Shown: positions 8,857 to 17,128 of the stretch, piece by piece
Layout of the letters: the number at the start of each line of letters is the position of its first letter
Position numbering within the stretch: the first letter of the stretch is position 1
Assembly: GCA_020048915.1 (NCBI GenBank)
Contig: JAIFLU010000094.1
Coordinates: forward strand, 2,087 to 61,379
Source of the DNA: Bacteroidota bacterium
GTDB taxonomy: Bacteria; Bacteroidota; Bacteroidia; Bacteroidales; JAAUTT01
Length of the DNA stretch: 59,293 nt
Direction: 5' to 3'
Made by a program: the position numbers and the translations under genes
The notes under the pieces: generated by a model
What the model saw: the letters and a program-made list of their open reading frames with translations, nothing else
Databases searched by the model: none
What the model was told of the DNA's origin: nothing

Positions 8857-9804
8857 ATGCTGCGTGTTGTATTTATGGGAACACCGGAATTTGCGGTTCA
8901 TTCCCTCGATGCTTTGGTAAAAGCAGGTATTAACATTGTGGGAGTGGTTACTTCCCCCGATAAACCTGCCGGAAGAGGGCTAGCTCTAAAACTATCGGAT
9001 GTAAAAAAGTATGCAGAGGAGCACCAGCTTGTGATACTTCAGCCCGAAAAATTAAAAAACCCTGATTTTATCCAACAGTTACGGTCGCTAAACCCAGATC
9101 TTGCAGTGGTTGTTGCTTTTCGAATGTTACCCGAAGAGGTTTGGGCCATGCCAACAATGGGCACCATTAACCTTCATGCTTCATTGTTACCACAGTATCG
9201 CGGGGCTGCTCCAATCAACTGGGCTATAATAAACGGTGAAAAAAAGACCGGTGTTACAACGTTTTTTATTGAAAAAGAAATAGATACCGGTAAAATAATA
9301 GCTAAACACGAAGTTGAAATAACAGACACAGATACTGCCGGTTCTCTTCACGATAAGTTGGCGGCTATTGGTGCTCAGGTACTTGTTGATACGGTAAACA
9401 AAATTAAAGGTGGAACTTGTGTACCAATTGCGCAGGAAGATATGTCTTTGGGGATTGATTTACGTCCGGCTCCTAAAATTTTCAGGGAAAACTGTCGGAT
9501 TAATTGGGGGAGCAACTTATCGGATATTAACAACTTTATTCGTGGGCTAAGTCCGTATCCGGGAGCCTGGACTACCCTGGTTAAGGGAGGAGAGGTAAAA
9601 ACGCTTAAAATTTTGGAAGGACAGCCGGCAGATACTTTATTAGGTGATACAGGGCAATTAATAAGCCAAGGCAAAACGCTATTAGCTTCCTGTGAAAAAG
9701 GATCCTTTCAAATAAATAAACTACAATTGGAGGGTAAGAAACCAATGCTTACCGATGAATTTCTGAGAGGAATAAGAGACATTGATCAATATTGTATAAA
9801 ATAA
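8857..9804 (+). CDS. fmt: Methionyl-tRNA formyltransferase
   Basis: A 315-residue enzyme that formylates initiator Met-tRNA using 10-formyl-THF. I chose the ATG at 8857 (MLRVVFMGTPEFAV), because upstream residues in frame are not part of the family. Motifs: the N-terminal MGTPEFA, the substrate loop SPDKPAGRG, catalytic HASLLPQYRGAAPINWA (~107-123), and the C-terminal OB-like domain from ~205. It lies 16 bases after ribBA and is the last gene of the run, followed directly by a terminator. Confidence 0.96.
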   Translation: MLRVVFMGTPEFAVHSLDALVKAGINIVGVVTSPDKPAGRGLALKLSDVKKYAEEHQLVILQPEKLKNPDFIQQLRSLNPDLAVVVAFRMLPEEVWAMPTMGTINLHASLLPQYRGAAPINWAIINGEKKTGVTTFFIEKEIDTGKIIAKHEVEITDTDTAGSLHDKLAAIGAQVLVDTVNKIKGGTCVPIAQEDMSLGIDLRPAPKIFRENCRINWGSNLSDINNFIRGLSPYPGAWTTLVKGGEVKTLKILEGQPADTLLGDTGQLISQGKTLLASCEKGSFQINKLQLEGKKPMLTDEFLRGIRDIDQYCIK

Positions 9805-9831
9805 AAAAGGAGGCTTCAAACCTCCTTTTTT
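9803..9831. terminator. Bidirectional intrinsic terminator
   Basis: An 11-bp perfect stem: AAAAAAGGAGG (9803-9813) and CCTCCTTTTTT (9821-9831), 7-nt loop. With A tracts on one side and T tracts on the other, it serves both fmt (plus) and the convergent DUF1080 gene (minus). Confidence 0.9.
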
Positions 9832-9848
9832 AATATGTTCGTGTAAGT

Positions 9849-10661
9849 TTACTGCAAAACTTTGATCTTGATGTTACGGAACCAAACATCACTTCCATGA
9901 TCTTGCAGGCCAATGTATCCCTTTTTCTCAGGGCCACCAGCATTGAGGAAATCATTCCATCCAGCAAATTTACTTTTATTAATCATATTTTTCCAGTCTT
10001 CAGTCCAAAGGTGGAATTCAAGAACTTTAGCATCGTTTTGGAAGAAAACAACCGTTCCCTGATATACAACAATTCGAACTTTGTTCCACTCGCCAAAAGG
10101 CTTTGCATTTTGAGGATTCGCAGGAATTAAATCGTATAGCGAACCAGCTTTCCGGTTTCCATTTTCACCCAGGCTTGCATCAATATGATTTACATTGTCA
10201 AGTATCTGCATTTCGGGCGAAGATTTCCAAATAGGTTGTTTCGGTTTTTCCTGAGAAAAGAGGAATATCCCACTGTTGCCCCCTTTACCAATTTTCCACT
10301 CAAGCGAAAATTCATAATCTTTGTATTGCTCTGTGGTAATAATATCGCCGCCAAAACCAGCTTCGCCGGTACCGGTATTTAAGCAGTGAATGGTTCCATC
10401 AACAATTTCCCAGCCAGAGTCGGGGAAAGCAGTTTTGTTATAACCTCTCCAGCCAGTGGAAGTGGTTCCGTCGAACAATAGTACCCATCCTTCTGCTTTT
10501 TCAGCAGCCGTTAATGTATTTGGGGCAGCAATGGTGTCAACTTTTAACGTATCGGCAGCAGTTGAATCGGTAGCATTTCCGCCACCTGACGATTTACATG
10601 AAAATACCAGCATTGCTCCGGCAACTAATAAGGAGCTTAATAAAATGTTTATTTTTTTCAT
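9849..10661 (-). CDS. DUF1080 / 3-keto-disaccharide hydrolase-type lipoprotein
   Basis: A 270-residue lipoprotein with lipobox LVFSC (Cys22), followed by an acidic/Ser linker. The concanavalin-like DUF1080 domain (~55-268) shows EGWVLLFDGTTSTGWRGY, GFGGDIITTEQYKDYEF, WKIGKGGNSGIFLF and a C-terminal YIGLQDHGSDVWFRNIKI. Members of this family cleave 3-keto-glycosides made by periplasmic Gfo/Idh oxidoreductases. The adjacent gene on the same strand is such an oxidoreductase (143 bases upstream), supporting that role. A second, signal-peptide version lies at 36144-36887. Confidence 0.85.
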   Translation of the reverse strand: MKKINILLSSLLVAGAMLVFSCKSSGGGNATDSTAADTLKVDTIAAPNTLTAAEKAEGWVLLFDGTTSTGWRGYNKTAFPDSGWEIVDGTIHCLNTGTGEAGFGGDIITTEQYKDYEFSLEWKIGKGGNSGIFLFSQEKPKQPIWKSSPEMQILDNVNHIDASLGENGNRKAGSLYDLIPANPQNAKPFGEWNKVRIVVYQGTVVFFQNDAKVLEFHLWTEDWKNMINKSKFAGWNDFLNAGGPEKKGYIGLQDHGSDVWFRNIKIKVLQ

Positions 10662-10804
10662 TATACAATCTAGTTTATGGTATTAATTATTTCGAATTCA
10701 AAAAAAAACATTCACCAGATTAAAAGCGCGGGTTTAAGTCCGGTTTGTCTGATGAATGTATTTAGCTACATTTTCATTTCTGAAAAGTAAGGGACAATTA
10801 TGAA

Positions 10805-12289
10805 TTAAGCAGGCATGTTAGGTAATTTGTAACCTTCCCTGTATGTATGCTTGATAAGTTCCTGCGAGAATGCTTTTGCAGAAACAGGATCAGACCATGT
10901 TTTGTTGAATGTTGGGTGACCGTCGTGAATTTTGAACCCATCAGCAATAACGGTTTTGATAGTTTCAGTATCATTCAGGTTTGTGAATTCCATTTTTTCG
11001 CCATTCCATTCAAGTTCTTTGTTCAAGCCTTGTAAACGTACAGCTAATACACCCATAACAACCATTTCGTTGAATGGTCCTGCTTCGCTGAAGTCGGATT
11101 TAGTCATGATGCGATTTTCAGGAGTTTCTTTTGCTGCACGTACCCAATCCATTTCGTGAGTTGTAGCAACTCTGCGAACTGTTTTGGCAACCACAGGTTT
11201 TCTGCCGGACAGTAACCAAGGGTTAACACCGTAGCAACCACAAATGAGCGTATCTTTAGTTCCGTGGAAAATTACTCCACCACCCTGATCATTCATATTT
11301 TTACCGGCAGGCCATCCGGCAGGCTTCATTGGTTGTAGGCCACCATCGTACCAGGTAACTTCAACTTCAGGAAGGTTAATTTTAATAGATTTATCTTTTG
11401 CACGGGCAGGATAAACCAATTTAACCATTTGAGCATTTGGAGCACAGTCGGTTAACAATAAAGTTGAGCTTCCCTGTGCTTTAATAGGATATTGAAGTTT
11501 TAAGGCTTTGAAAGCAGGGTGTAAAATATGGCAAGCCATATCGCCTAGAGCTCCAGTTCCAAAATCCCACCATCCACGCCAGTTCCATGGTGTGTAAAGG
11601 CTATTGTATGGACGCATTTTGGTTGGGCCAATAAATAAATCCCAGTTAAGAGTTTCAGGAACCCAATGGCCTTGTTCCGGACGGTTTAAGCCTTGTGGCC
11701 AGATAGGACGGTCGGTAAAAGCTTCAACTTTTTTAATGTCGCCAATTTCGCCATTCCAAATCCATTCGCAGGTGGTATTTACACCTTCGCCTGATGAACC
11801 CTGGTTACCCATTTGGGTTGCCACTTTGTATTTAGAAGCCAGCTTGGTTAATAAGCGGGATTCGTATACGGTGTGGGTCAATGGTTTTTGAACGTAAACG
11901 TGCTTGCCCATTTCAATTGCATTGGCAGCTATTACGGCATGGGAATGGTCGGCAGTTGCAACAACAACAGCATCGATCGATTTACCCATTTCTTCGTACA
12001 TTTTACGCCAGTCCCAGTACCATTTTGCTCCGGGGTATTCTTCAAATACACCGTTTTGTTTACAATATCCCCAATCGACGTCGCAAAGCGCAACGATGTT
12101 TTCCGATTTAAGGTTTTTCAGGTTAGCATTACCCATACCGCCAACGCCAACGCCGGCAATGTTTAACTTGTCACTTGGAGCAGTATAACCAAAACGTTTT
12201 CCCATAACAACGCTGGGTACGATGGTAATTGCTGCTGCAGCAGATGTTGCATTCCCAAGGAATTTTCTTCTTGATATTGAATTACTCAT
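10805..12289 (-). CDS. Gfo/Idh/MocA-family oxidoreductase with Tat-type signal
   Basis: A 494-residue protein. The N-terminus SRRKFLGNATSAAAA is a twin-arginine-type signal, implying export of a folded, cofactor-bound enzyme. The Rossmann domain starts with IAGVGVGGMGNANL (~44) and has the sugar-dehydrogenase EKP-like motif in VQKPLTHTVYE (~133). The C-terminal domain is long and tryptophan-rich (WNWRGWWDFGTGALGDMACH, ~240), as in the Bacteroidota/Planctomycetota exported group. These enzymes oxidise sugar hydroxyls with a tightly bound NAD(H). It probably feeds the adjacent DUF1080 hydrolase; substrate is unknown. Confidence 0.85.
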   Translation of the reverse strand: MSNSISRRKFLGNATSAAAAITIVPSVVMGKRFGYTAPSDKLNIAGVGVGGMGNANLKNLKSENIVALCDVDWGYCKQNGVFEEYPGAKWYWDWRKMYEEMGKSIDAVVVATADHSHAVIAANAIEMGKHVYVQKPLTHTVYESRLLTKLASKYKVATQMGNQGSSGEGVNTTCEWIWNGEIGDIKKVEAFTDRPIWPQGLNRPEQGHWVPETLNWDLFIGPTKMRPYNSLYTPWNWRGWWDFGTGALGDMACHILHPAFKALKLQYPIKAQGSSTLLLTDCAPNAQMVKLVYPARAKDKSIKINLPEVEVTWYDGGLQPMKPAGWPAGKNMNDQGGGVIFHGTKDTLICGCYGVNPWLLSGRKPVVAKTVRRVATTHEMDWVRAAKETPENRIMTKSDFSEAGPFNEMVVMGVLAVRLQGLNKELEWNGEKMEFTNLNDTETIKTVIADGFKIHDGHPTFNKTWSDPVSAKAFSQELIKHTYREGYKLPNMPA

Positions 12290-12416
12290 GATAATATTAA
12301 GTTAGTAGATTAATGGTATTTATATGAACATTATCTATATCCTTACAAATATCTGAAAAAATCTGAATTTTGCATAGCTCTGTTGATATTTATTCTGCAA
12401 AATATGGTTGAGAAAT

Positions 12417-13289
12417 TTAAGGCTTCAACTTTGGTAGATCTGAATAGCTTATCACCCTGATGTTTTTGTCTTTTATTGCGCTTTTTACTGCCTGACTGGT
12501 AAACAGATCGGTTACCAACTGACGTTCTCCGGCTACAGTATAATAACCAAGGTGTCCCAGATGATTCATTTCGGGAGTATTTAATCCGGGATGTTCTACA
12601 AAAAGGTAAACTCCTGGTTTTAGTTTTTTTAAATTCGCAATAAATGTTGCTTCTTTTGTTTCTTCACTTTGGGAACCATTAAATCCATCAAAGTATTTTA
12701 CATTATATTTTCCAGGGTTAATGTCAATCTTATATTCCCTGGCAAGTTTATCTGCCATTTTTGTAACAGAACCGTCTATATCTGTGCATCCCATATGAGC
12801 GCTAATATGACTTACCTGAGGAATATGCTTTTTTGCCATTTCTAATTGAGCGCGAAATTCCGCTTCTATTTCCGATAGTTTCCATGAGGCTTCCAGAAGA
12901 GAAGTGTGAGGAGGGAAATCGTTACGTTTCCAAAGCATTGGATAAAAATAACCGTTCGAATCGACCAAACTCGGGCTACAGGTAAGCGGCCTCCATTTAA
13001 TGTTTTCCCATTCACTGGTCAATACCAAATGAACTCCAACATCTAATCCGGGATTTTCTTTCAAAAGCTTTACCGCCTCTGTAAACCAGGGAGAAGGCAC
13101 CATAATCTCGGTGCTTTTCAAAATTCCTTCCCTGTACGATTTTATGCAGGCTTCGTTTGCTGCCTGAGAAGAAGCAATATCGTCACCCCGTATGATTAAA
13201 TAAACCCCATTGGGATCGAATTTGGGTTGGGCAAAAGAAACTGCGCAAGAAAGGCAAACACCTGTGAATAAAGTAATAATATATTTCAT
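12417..13289 (-). CDS. Secreted ChbG/YdjC-like carbohydrate deacetylase
   Basis: A 290-residue protein with signal peptide (MKYIITLFTGVCLSCAVSFA, then Q). The YdjC/ChbG fold is indicated by the metal motif IIRGDDIASS (~32, equivalent to the usual ADDFG), the motif LDVGVHLVLTSEW (~81), and HISAHMGCTD (~161). Family members remove acetyl groups from N-acetyl sugars such as diacetylchitobiose. Most characterised members are cytosolic, so an exported one is somewhat unusual. It lies 127 bases upstream of the Gfo/Idh gene on the same strand and may act with it. Confidence 0.75.
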   Translation of the reverse strand: MKYIITLFTGVCLSCAVSFAQPKFDPNGVYLIIRGDDIASSQAANEACIKSYREGILKSTEIMVPSPWFTEAVKLLKENPGLDVGVHLVLTSEWENIKWRPLTCSPSLVDSNGYFYPMLWKRNDFPPHTSLLEASWKLSEIEAEFRAQLEMAKKHIPQVSHISAHMGCTDIDGSVTKMADKLAREYKIDINPGKYNVKYFDGFNGSQSEETKEATFIANLKKLKPGVYLFVEHPGLNTPEMNHLGHLGYYTVAGERQLVTDLFTSQAVKSAIKDKNIRVISYSDLPKLKP

Positions 13290-13471
13290 CAGTTTAAATT
13301 ATTTGATTAAAAGATAAAAATACAAGTTATTTATTTTGAATGGATAGGAAAGCTTAATATTTCGGTTTTTAAGGGTTTATAGCAGTTAATTATTTTGTTA
13401 TGCACAAGGCTATGAAAACTGGCTAACAAAACCTTTCCGAATATTAAAGTAATTTTTTGTAATTTTATTGC

Positions 13472-13939
13472 ATGAAACAAAGACTTTATATTGATACCTC
13501 TGTGTTCGGAGGATTCTTTGATGAGGAATTCTCCGAATTTACGAAACCTCTTTTCACAAGATTTCAGAATGGAGATTTCATACTCTTATTTTCTACCATC
13601 ACCCAAGAAGAATTAAGTTTTGCTCCTGAAAACGTTAAGAGTTTGGTTAAGAGTATGAAGATTGAAATTACTGAATTTATTGAAACTACCGAAGAAGCTG
13701 TTGATTTAGCAGCACAATATATTGCAGAAAAAGTTGTCGGGCAAACAAGTTTTGATGACTGTCTGCATATTGCACTTGCCACTATCAACCGTGCAGACTT
13801 TTTATTAAGCTGGAATTTTAAGCATATTGTAAATATTCAGAGAATTCAGGGTTATAATTCTATAAATATTAAGAATGGTTATAAACAATTAGAAATTCGT
13901 TCACCAAGAGATTTTATGACGTATGAAGACAACAATTGA
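13472..13939 (+). CDS. PIN-domain (VapC-like) toxin
   Basis: A 155-residue PIN nuclease. The first acidic residue lies in LYIDTSVFGGFFDEEF, the second cluster in TQEELSFAPE, and the third in TSFDDCLHIALATINRADFLLSWNFKH (around residues 93-119). This variant of the PIN fold, ending in LLSWNFKHI, is common in toxin-antitoxin loci of cyanobacteria and Bacteroidota and is expected to be an endoribonuclease. Its stop codon lies 17 bases inside the start of a 51-residue partner gene, so the toxin precedes the antitoxin, reversed from the usual order. Confidence 0.8.
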   Translation: MKQRLYIDTSVFGGFFDEEFSEFTKPLFTRFQNGDFILLFSTITQEELSFAPENVKSLVKSMKIEITEFIETTEEAVDLAAQYIAEKVVGQTSFDDCLHIALATINRADFLLSWNFKHIVNIQRIQGYNSINIKNGYKQLEIRSPRDFMTYEDNN

Positions 13940-14078
13940 AAAGACATTTGATGCTGTAAAATTTATGCGTCAACAAAGAGATAAGTTGAGTGAAAAGTTG
14001 TCCTCGATGACAAAGCAAGAAATCGTTGAGTATTTCAAAAAACGTAAGACTGAGGATTCTACAAAACCTAGTGCTTAG
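13923..14078 (+). CDS. Small putative antitoxin of the PIN toxin
   Basis: A 51-residue ORF starting at ATG 13923 and ending with TAG at 14076-14078. It begins MKTTIEKTFDAVKFMRQQRD and continues with a charged helix (KLSEKLSSMTKQEIVEYFKKRK). It overlaps the PIN gene by 17 bases in another frame. The sequence resembles short helical proteins that accompany this PIN subfamily and block the active site; it lacks a recognisable DNA-binding domain, so transcriptional autoregulation is unclear. Function is inferred from context and from resemblance. Confidence 0.65.
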   Translation: MKTTIEKTFDAVKFMRQQRDKLSEKLSSMTKQEIVEYFKKRKTEDSTKPSA

Positions 14079-14168
14079 TATTATATACATTTTATTGAGG
14101 CAGAATAGCGGATTGTAAAGGGCTTACTTTAACGCCTCAACAGGAAAGCGCTTCAAAATCCCCATATG

Positions 14169-14609
14169 TTATCTTTTGTTCAGAAAGAACTGTTGTATCA
14201 GTTTTAAAATTTCGTCTTTAAAGATTCCCGAAACTACTGTCGATTTGGGATGTAATAATTTGGGAGAAATTGAGGTATAACCCCGCTTTTCATCGGTTAT
14301 ACCATATACTATTTTGTCTATTTGCGACCAATACAGCGCTCCGGCACACATGGGACAAGGTTCTACCGTAACATATAGCGTGCAGCCATTCAGGTATTTC
14401 CCGCCAAGGTAATCGGCAGCAGCTGTTATCGCTTGCATTTCAGCATGGGCAGTCACATCGTTGAGTGTTTCGACCAGGTTATGAGCCCGGGCTATAATCT
14501 GGTTTTGGCAAACAATTACTGCCCCTATGGGAACTTCATCTTTATCAAAAGCCAGTTGAGCTTCCTGCATGGCAGCCTTCATAAAAAATTCATCCTGATT
14601 TTCTTTCAT
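14169..14609 (-). CDS. tadA: tRNA-specific adenosine deaminase (TadA-like)
   Basis: A 146-residue zinc deaminase. It has the HAEMQAI motif (His and catalytic Glu, ~56) and PCPMCAGALYW (two Cys ligands, ~86). The spacing and the N-terminal MKAAMQEAQLAF are those of TadA, which makes inosine-34 in tRNA-Arg(ACG). A guanine or cytosine deaminase of the same family is the alternative. Convergent with the PIN module and divergent from blaI. Confidence 0.88.
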   Translation of the reverse strand: MKENQDEFFMKAAMQEAQLAFDKDEVPIGAVIVCQNQIIARAHNLVETLNDVTAHAEMQAITAAADYLGGKYLNGCTLYVTVEPCPMCAGALYWSQIDKIVYGITDEKRGYTSISPKLLHPKSTVVSGIFKDEILKLIQQFFLNKR

Positions 14610-14797
14610 ACCTAACTTTTTTTCAGAGTCTAAAATAGTACTTTTTAATATGTAAGAAACGATGCTTTATGTTTTTCGTTCTACAGATCCTTTTCAAGAT
14701 GTCTTATCGATATCATTGAATTATTAAATTCAATATTTCTTATTCAAATTATTGATATTAAGAATCTAACAAATAAAAACTACAATAGCAGGCAGAT

Positions 14798-14833
14798 AAC
14801 TGTAAAAACAGTTTGTAAACTGCAAAAATAGTT
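14798..14833 (+). promoter_or_regulatory. Tandem BlaI-type operators
   Basis: Two dyads spaced 20 bp apart: AACTGT-AAAA-ACAGTT (14798-14813, perfect) and AACTGC-AAAA-ATAGTT (14818-14833, imperfect). They cover the -33 element and end next to the -7 box of the blaI promoter, as expected for repression by a dimeric BlaI-type regulator. Confidence 0.75.
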
Positions 14834-14842
14834 GTACGTTTG
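14812..14842 (+). promoter_or_regulatory. blaI-M56 promoter
   Basis: TTTG (14812-14815), 19-nt spacer, TACGTTTG (14835-14842), a full match to the Bacteroidota consensus. Transcription should start near 14849, about 40 nt before the ATG at 14889. Confidence 0.8.
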
Positions 14843-14888
14843 TTTTGGATTTTCTTACGACTTTATTTTTACGATATACGACAAAAAA

Positions 14889-15275
14889 ATGAAAAAACTT
14901 ACCAACGCAGAAGAAGATGTAATGCAAATACTCTGGGAGCTAGGGCAGGGGTTTGTAAAAGATGTGATCGACCGGATGCCCGATCCAAAACCGCCCTACA
15001 ATACTGTGTCTACAGTGATTCGGGTATTGGAGAAAAAGGAATTTATTGGCCACAAACAATATGGAAACACCTATGAGTATTTCCCTTTGGTCTCCAAGGA
15101 AGAATATACCAAAGTTCATTTCAGTGATTTTATGTCGAATTATTTTAACAATTCTTTCCCTAAAATGGCGGCATACTTTGCCCGGGAGAATAACATTTCC
15201 ATGAAAGAACTGGAAGAGATAATGCGCTTAACCGAAGAGGAATTACGAAAATCAAATACTTCGAACAATGAATAA
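14889..15275 (+). CDS. BlaI/MecI/CopY-family repressor
   Basis: A 128-residue winged-helix regulator. The start at 14889 (MKKLTNAEEDVMQILWELG) is preferred over in-frame upstream codons, which lie in the promoter. The N-terminal wHTH (~1-75) includes PPYNTVSTVIRVLEKKEFI, the recognition-helix/wing region, and the C-terminal helices form the dimer interface, where BlaR1-type proteases cut. It overlaps the M56 gene by 8 bases. Expected to repress its own operon through the tandem operators upstream. Confidence 0.9.
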   Translation: MKKLTNAEEDVMQILWELGQGFVKDVIDRMPDPKPPYNTVSTVIRVLEKKEFIGHKQYGNTYEYFPLVSKEEYTKVHFSDFMSNYFNNSFPKMAAYFARENNISMKELEEIMRLTEEELRKSNTSNNE

Positions 15276-16818
15276 TCTGGCCGAATACCTTTTGAAATCG
15301 GGAATAGCTTTGGCATTGCTCTATTCCTTTTATTGGCTGTTGTTACGAAGGGATACTCATTTTTCAACCAACCGAATCGTATTAATCTTCTCGGTTGTTG
15401 TTTCACTAATTCTGCCGCTCGTGCATTTAGACATTTTTAACGATGTAAAACCGGTTTTACCAGCGTTAGTAATAAATTTCGATGCTATTCAGGCAAACTC
15501 AGCATATGTCACCAGCTCAACCGTTCCTGAAAGTCAGCAAATATGGGGCTTTTGGAATTGGCTAACTTTTGTTTATATAATAGGATGCGTCGTGATTCTA
15601 TCCCGGCTGATATACCAGGCCATCTATTTGCATGCAATATCCAGAATTTCAAAAACCATAACAGAACAAAATATTACTGTGGTATTAATGGAGAAAGCAA
15701 TAATTCCGTTTTCGTACTTCAATAAGATATTTATTCCCAAAGCGCAGTTCGACGAGATTTCGGTGAGGAATATTATTGAACACGAACGTTCGCACCTGAA
15801 ACAATACCATTTTATCGATATAATAGTAATTCAACTAGTTACCATTATCCAATGGTTTAATCCGTTTGCATGGTTTATCGAACGGTCGGTGAAGGAAATT
15901 CATGAGTTCTTAGCCGACAAAACTGTGCTGCGTAGCGGATACGATCAGGGGAGATACCAGGCTTTACTGGTGAATCAAGCCATGGGAGGGCCCGTTTTTA
16001 CAATCACCAACCAATTCAATCAATCATTAATTAAAAAACGTATCGTTATGATGACAAAAATGAAATCACCAAACTGGGCACGGTTTAAAGCATTGTTAAT
16101 TGTGCCCCTGATAGCTTTATTGACATTGGCATTTTCGAATCAGGTACCAATGGATCAGCCTTTTTCCAATTCCGGAAAAGAATCACTAAAATCCTCAGAA
16201 GCCATTAAAATTACCGGCACAATTACGAGTAAAGAAACGGGTAAGCCAATTGCCGGTGTTGCTGTAATTGTGAAAGGGACAACTACCGGTACTATGGCAG
16301 ATACCGATGGTAATTACGAAATAGTTGCCGATAAGGCCGGAACACTTGTATTTTCGTTTGTAGGCTTTAAAACTGAAGCCTTTGCAATAGATGGAAATTC
16401 AGTTATAAATGTCCAACTCGAAACAGAAGCAATAACCATTGATTTTTCTAAAGGGAATGCATTAATTGCATCGACCAATTTAGAAGAGGAGAAGTCTGCA
16501 AAACCAGGGGAGTATGTTGCAGTGGAGGAACTACCCTCATACCCTGGAGGAACCGATGCTTTGAAGAAATTTATTTATGACAATCTTCAATATCCGGCAG
16601 ACGCAAAAAAGAATAAAATTCAAGGGAAGGTTCTTGTAAATTTCATTGTTGACCAGGAAGGGAAAATTGTCAACCCTAAAGTGATGAGGGGCACATCGCC
16701 ATCGCTAGATGCAGAAGCACTTCGGGTGACCAAACTAATTACTGGCTGGAAGCCTGGAAAACAAGGAGGCAAACCTATTTCCTGCAGGGTTGTATTACCC
16801 ATTGAATTTAAATTATAG
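15268..16818 (+). CDS. M56 (BlaR1-like) metallopeptidase fused to CarboxypepD_reg-like and TonB C-terminal domains
   Basis: A 516-residue membrane protein. N-terminal membrane segments (~10-24, ~35-55, ~92-113) lead to the zinc-protease motif HERSH (~172-176) followed by WFNPFAWFIERSVKEIHEF, typical of M56. After another membrane segment (~270-290), the periplasmic part has a CarboxypepD_reg-like beta-sandwich (ITGTITSKETGKPIAG to ~378) and a TonB C-terminal domain (YPGGTDALKKFI, ~422, to the end). BlaR1-type proteases sense a signal and cleave BlaI. The C-terminal domains replace the penicillin-binding sensor, so the signal is probably not a beta-lactam. Confidence 0.88.
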   Translation: MNNLAEYLLKSGIALALLYSFYWLLLRRDTHFSTNRIVLIFSVVVSLILPLVHLDIFNDVKPVLPALVINFDAIQANSAYVTSSTVPESQQIWGFWNWLTFVYIIGCVVILSRLIYQAIYLHAISRISKTITEQNITVVLMEKAIIPFSYFNKIFIPKAQFDEISVRNIIEHERSHLKQYHFIDIIVIQLVTIIQWFNPFAWFIERSVKEIHEFLADKTVLRSGYDQGRYQALLVNQAMGGPVFTITNQFNQSLIKKRIVMMTKMKSPNWARFKALLIVPLIALLTLAFSNQVPMDQPFSNSGKESLKSSEAIKITGTITSKETGKPIAGVAVIVKGTTTGTMADTDGNYEIVADKAGTLVFSFVGFKTEAFAIDGNSVINVQLETEAITIDFSKGNALIASTNLEEEKSAKPGEYVAVEELPSYPGGTDALKKFIYDNLQYPADAKKNKIQGKVLVNFIVDQEGKIVNPKVMRGTSPSLDAEALRVTKLITGWKPGKQGGKPISCRVVLPIEFKL

Positions 16819-16842
16819 ATTTAACAAATTTTGAGGCATTTA

Positions 16843-16877
16843 AGTCTGGCTTTTCATAAAAGGCCAGACTTTTTTTG
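16843..16877 (+). terminator. Intrinsic terminator after the M56 gene
   Basis: Stem AGTCTGGC (16843-16850) with GCCAGACT (16863-16870), loop rich in T/A, followed by a seven-T run. Confidence 0.88.
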
Positions 16878-17128
16878 TTACTATAGGAACCATTTTATCC
16901 AACTCATCCATATAATTCCCCTGTTCGCCGATTTTAAATTCAACTCCCGGTAATTACAGATTACTTTTGTGCGAGATTTATTTCAGAACTAATCCGCCAA
17001 GCAAGAGGGCTTTTTTTGTTTGAAGAATTATAACGAAATAATTATTGCATGCAACCTTGTTCATTTTCTTTTGTCAATAGGATATGAAATTTGAGTTTAG
17101 AACCGTTAGTAATATTTATCAAAATCGT
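16878..17128. other. Intergenic region before the TonB-dependent receptor
   Basis: No gene is visible. It contains one good -7 box (16972-16979) and otherwise unremarkable AT-rich sequence. Confidence 0.5.
16972..16979 (+). promoter_or_regulatory. Candidate -7 box for the TonB-dependent receptor
   Basis: TACTTTTG is an exact TAnnTTTG match, about 150 nt before the chosen ATG; no clear -33 TTTG accompanies it. Confidence 0.4.

Noticed and set aside
14079..14168. Possible small RNA or third gene after the PIN module
   Set aside because: No ORF, promoter or hairpin of note in 90 bases.
16981..17020. Second terminator (CGCCAAGCAAGAGGGC then T run)
   Set aside because: Only about three base pairs can form; the T run alone is not evidence.
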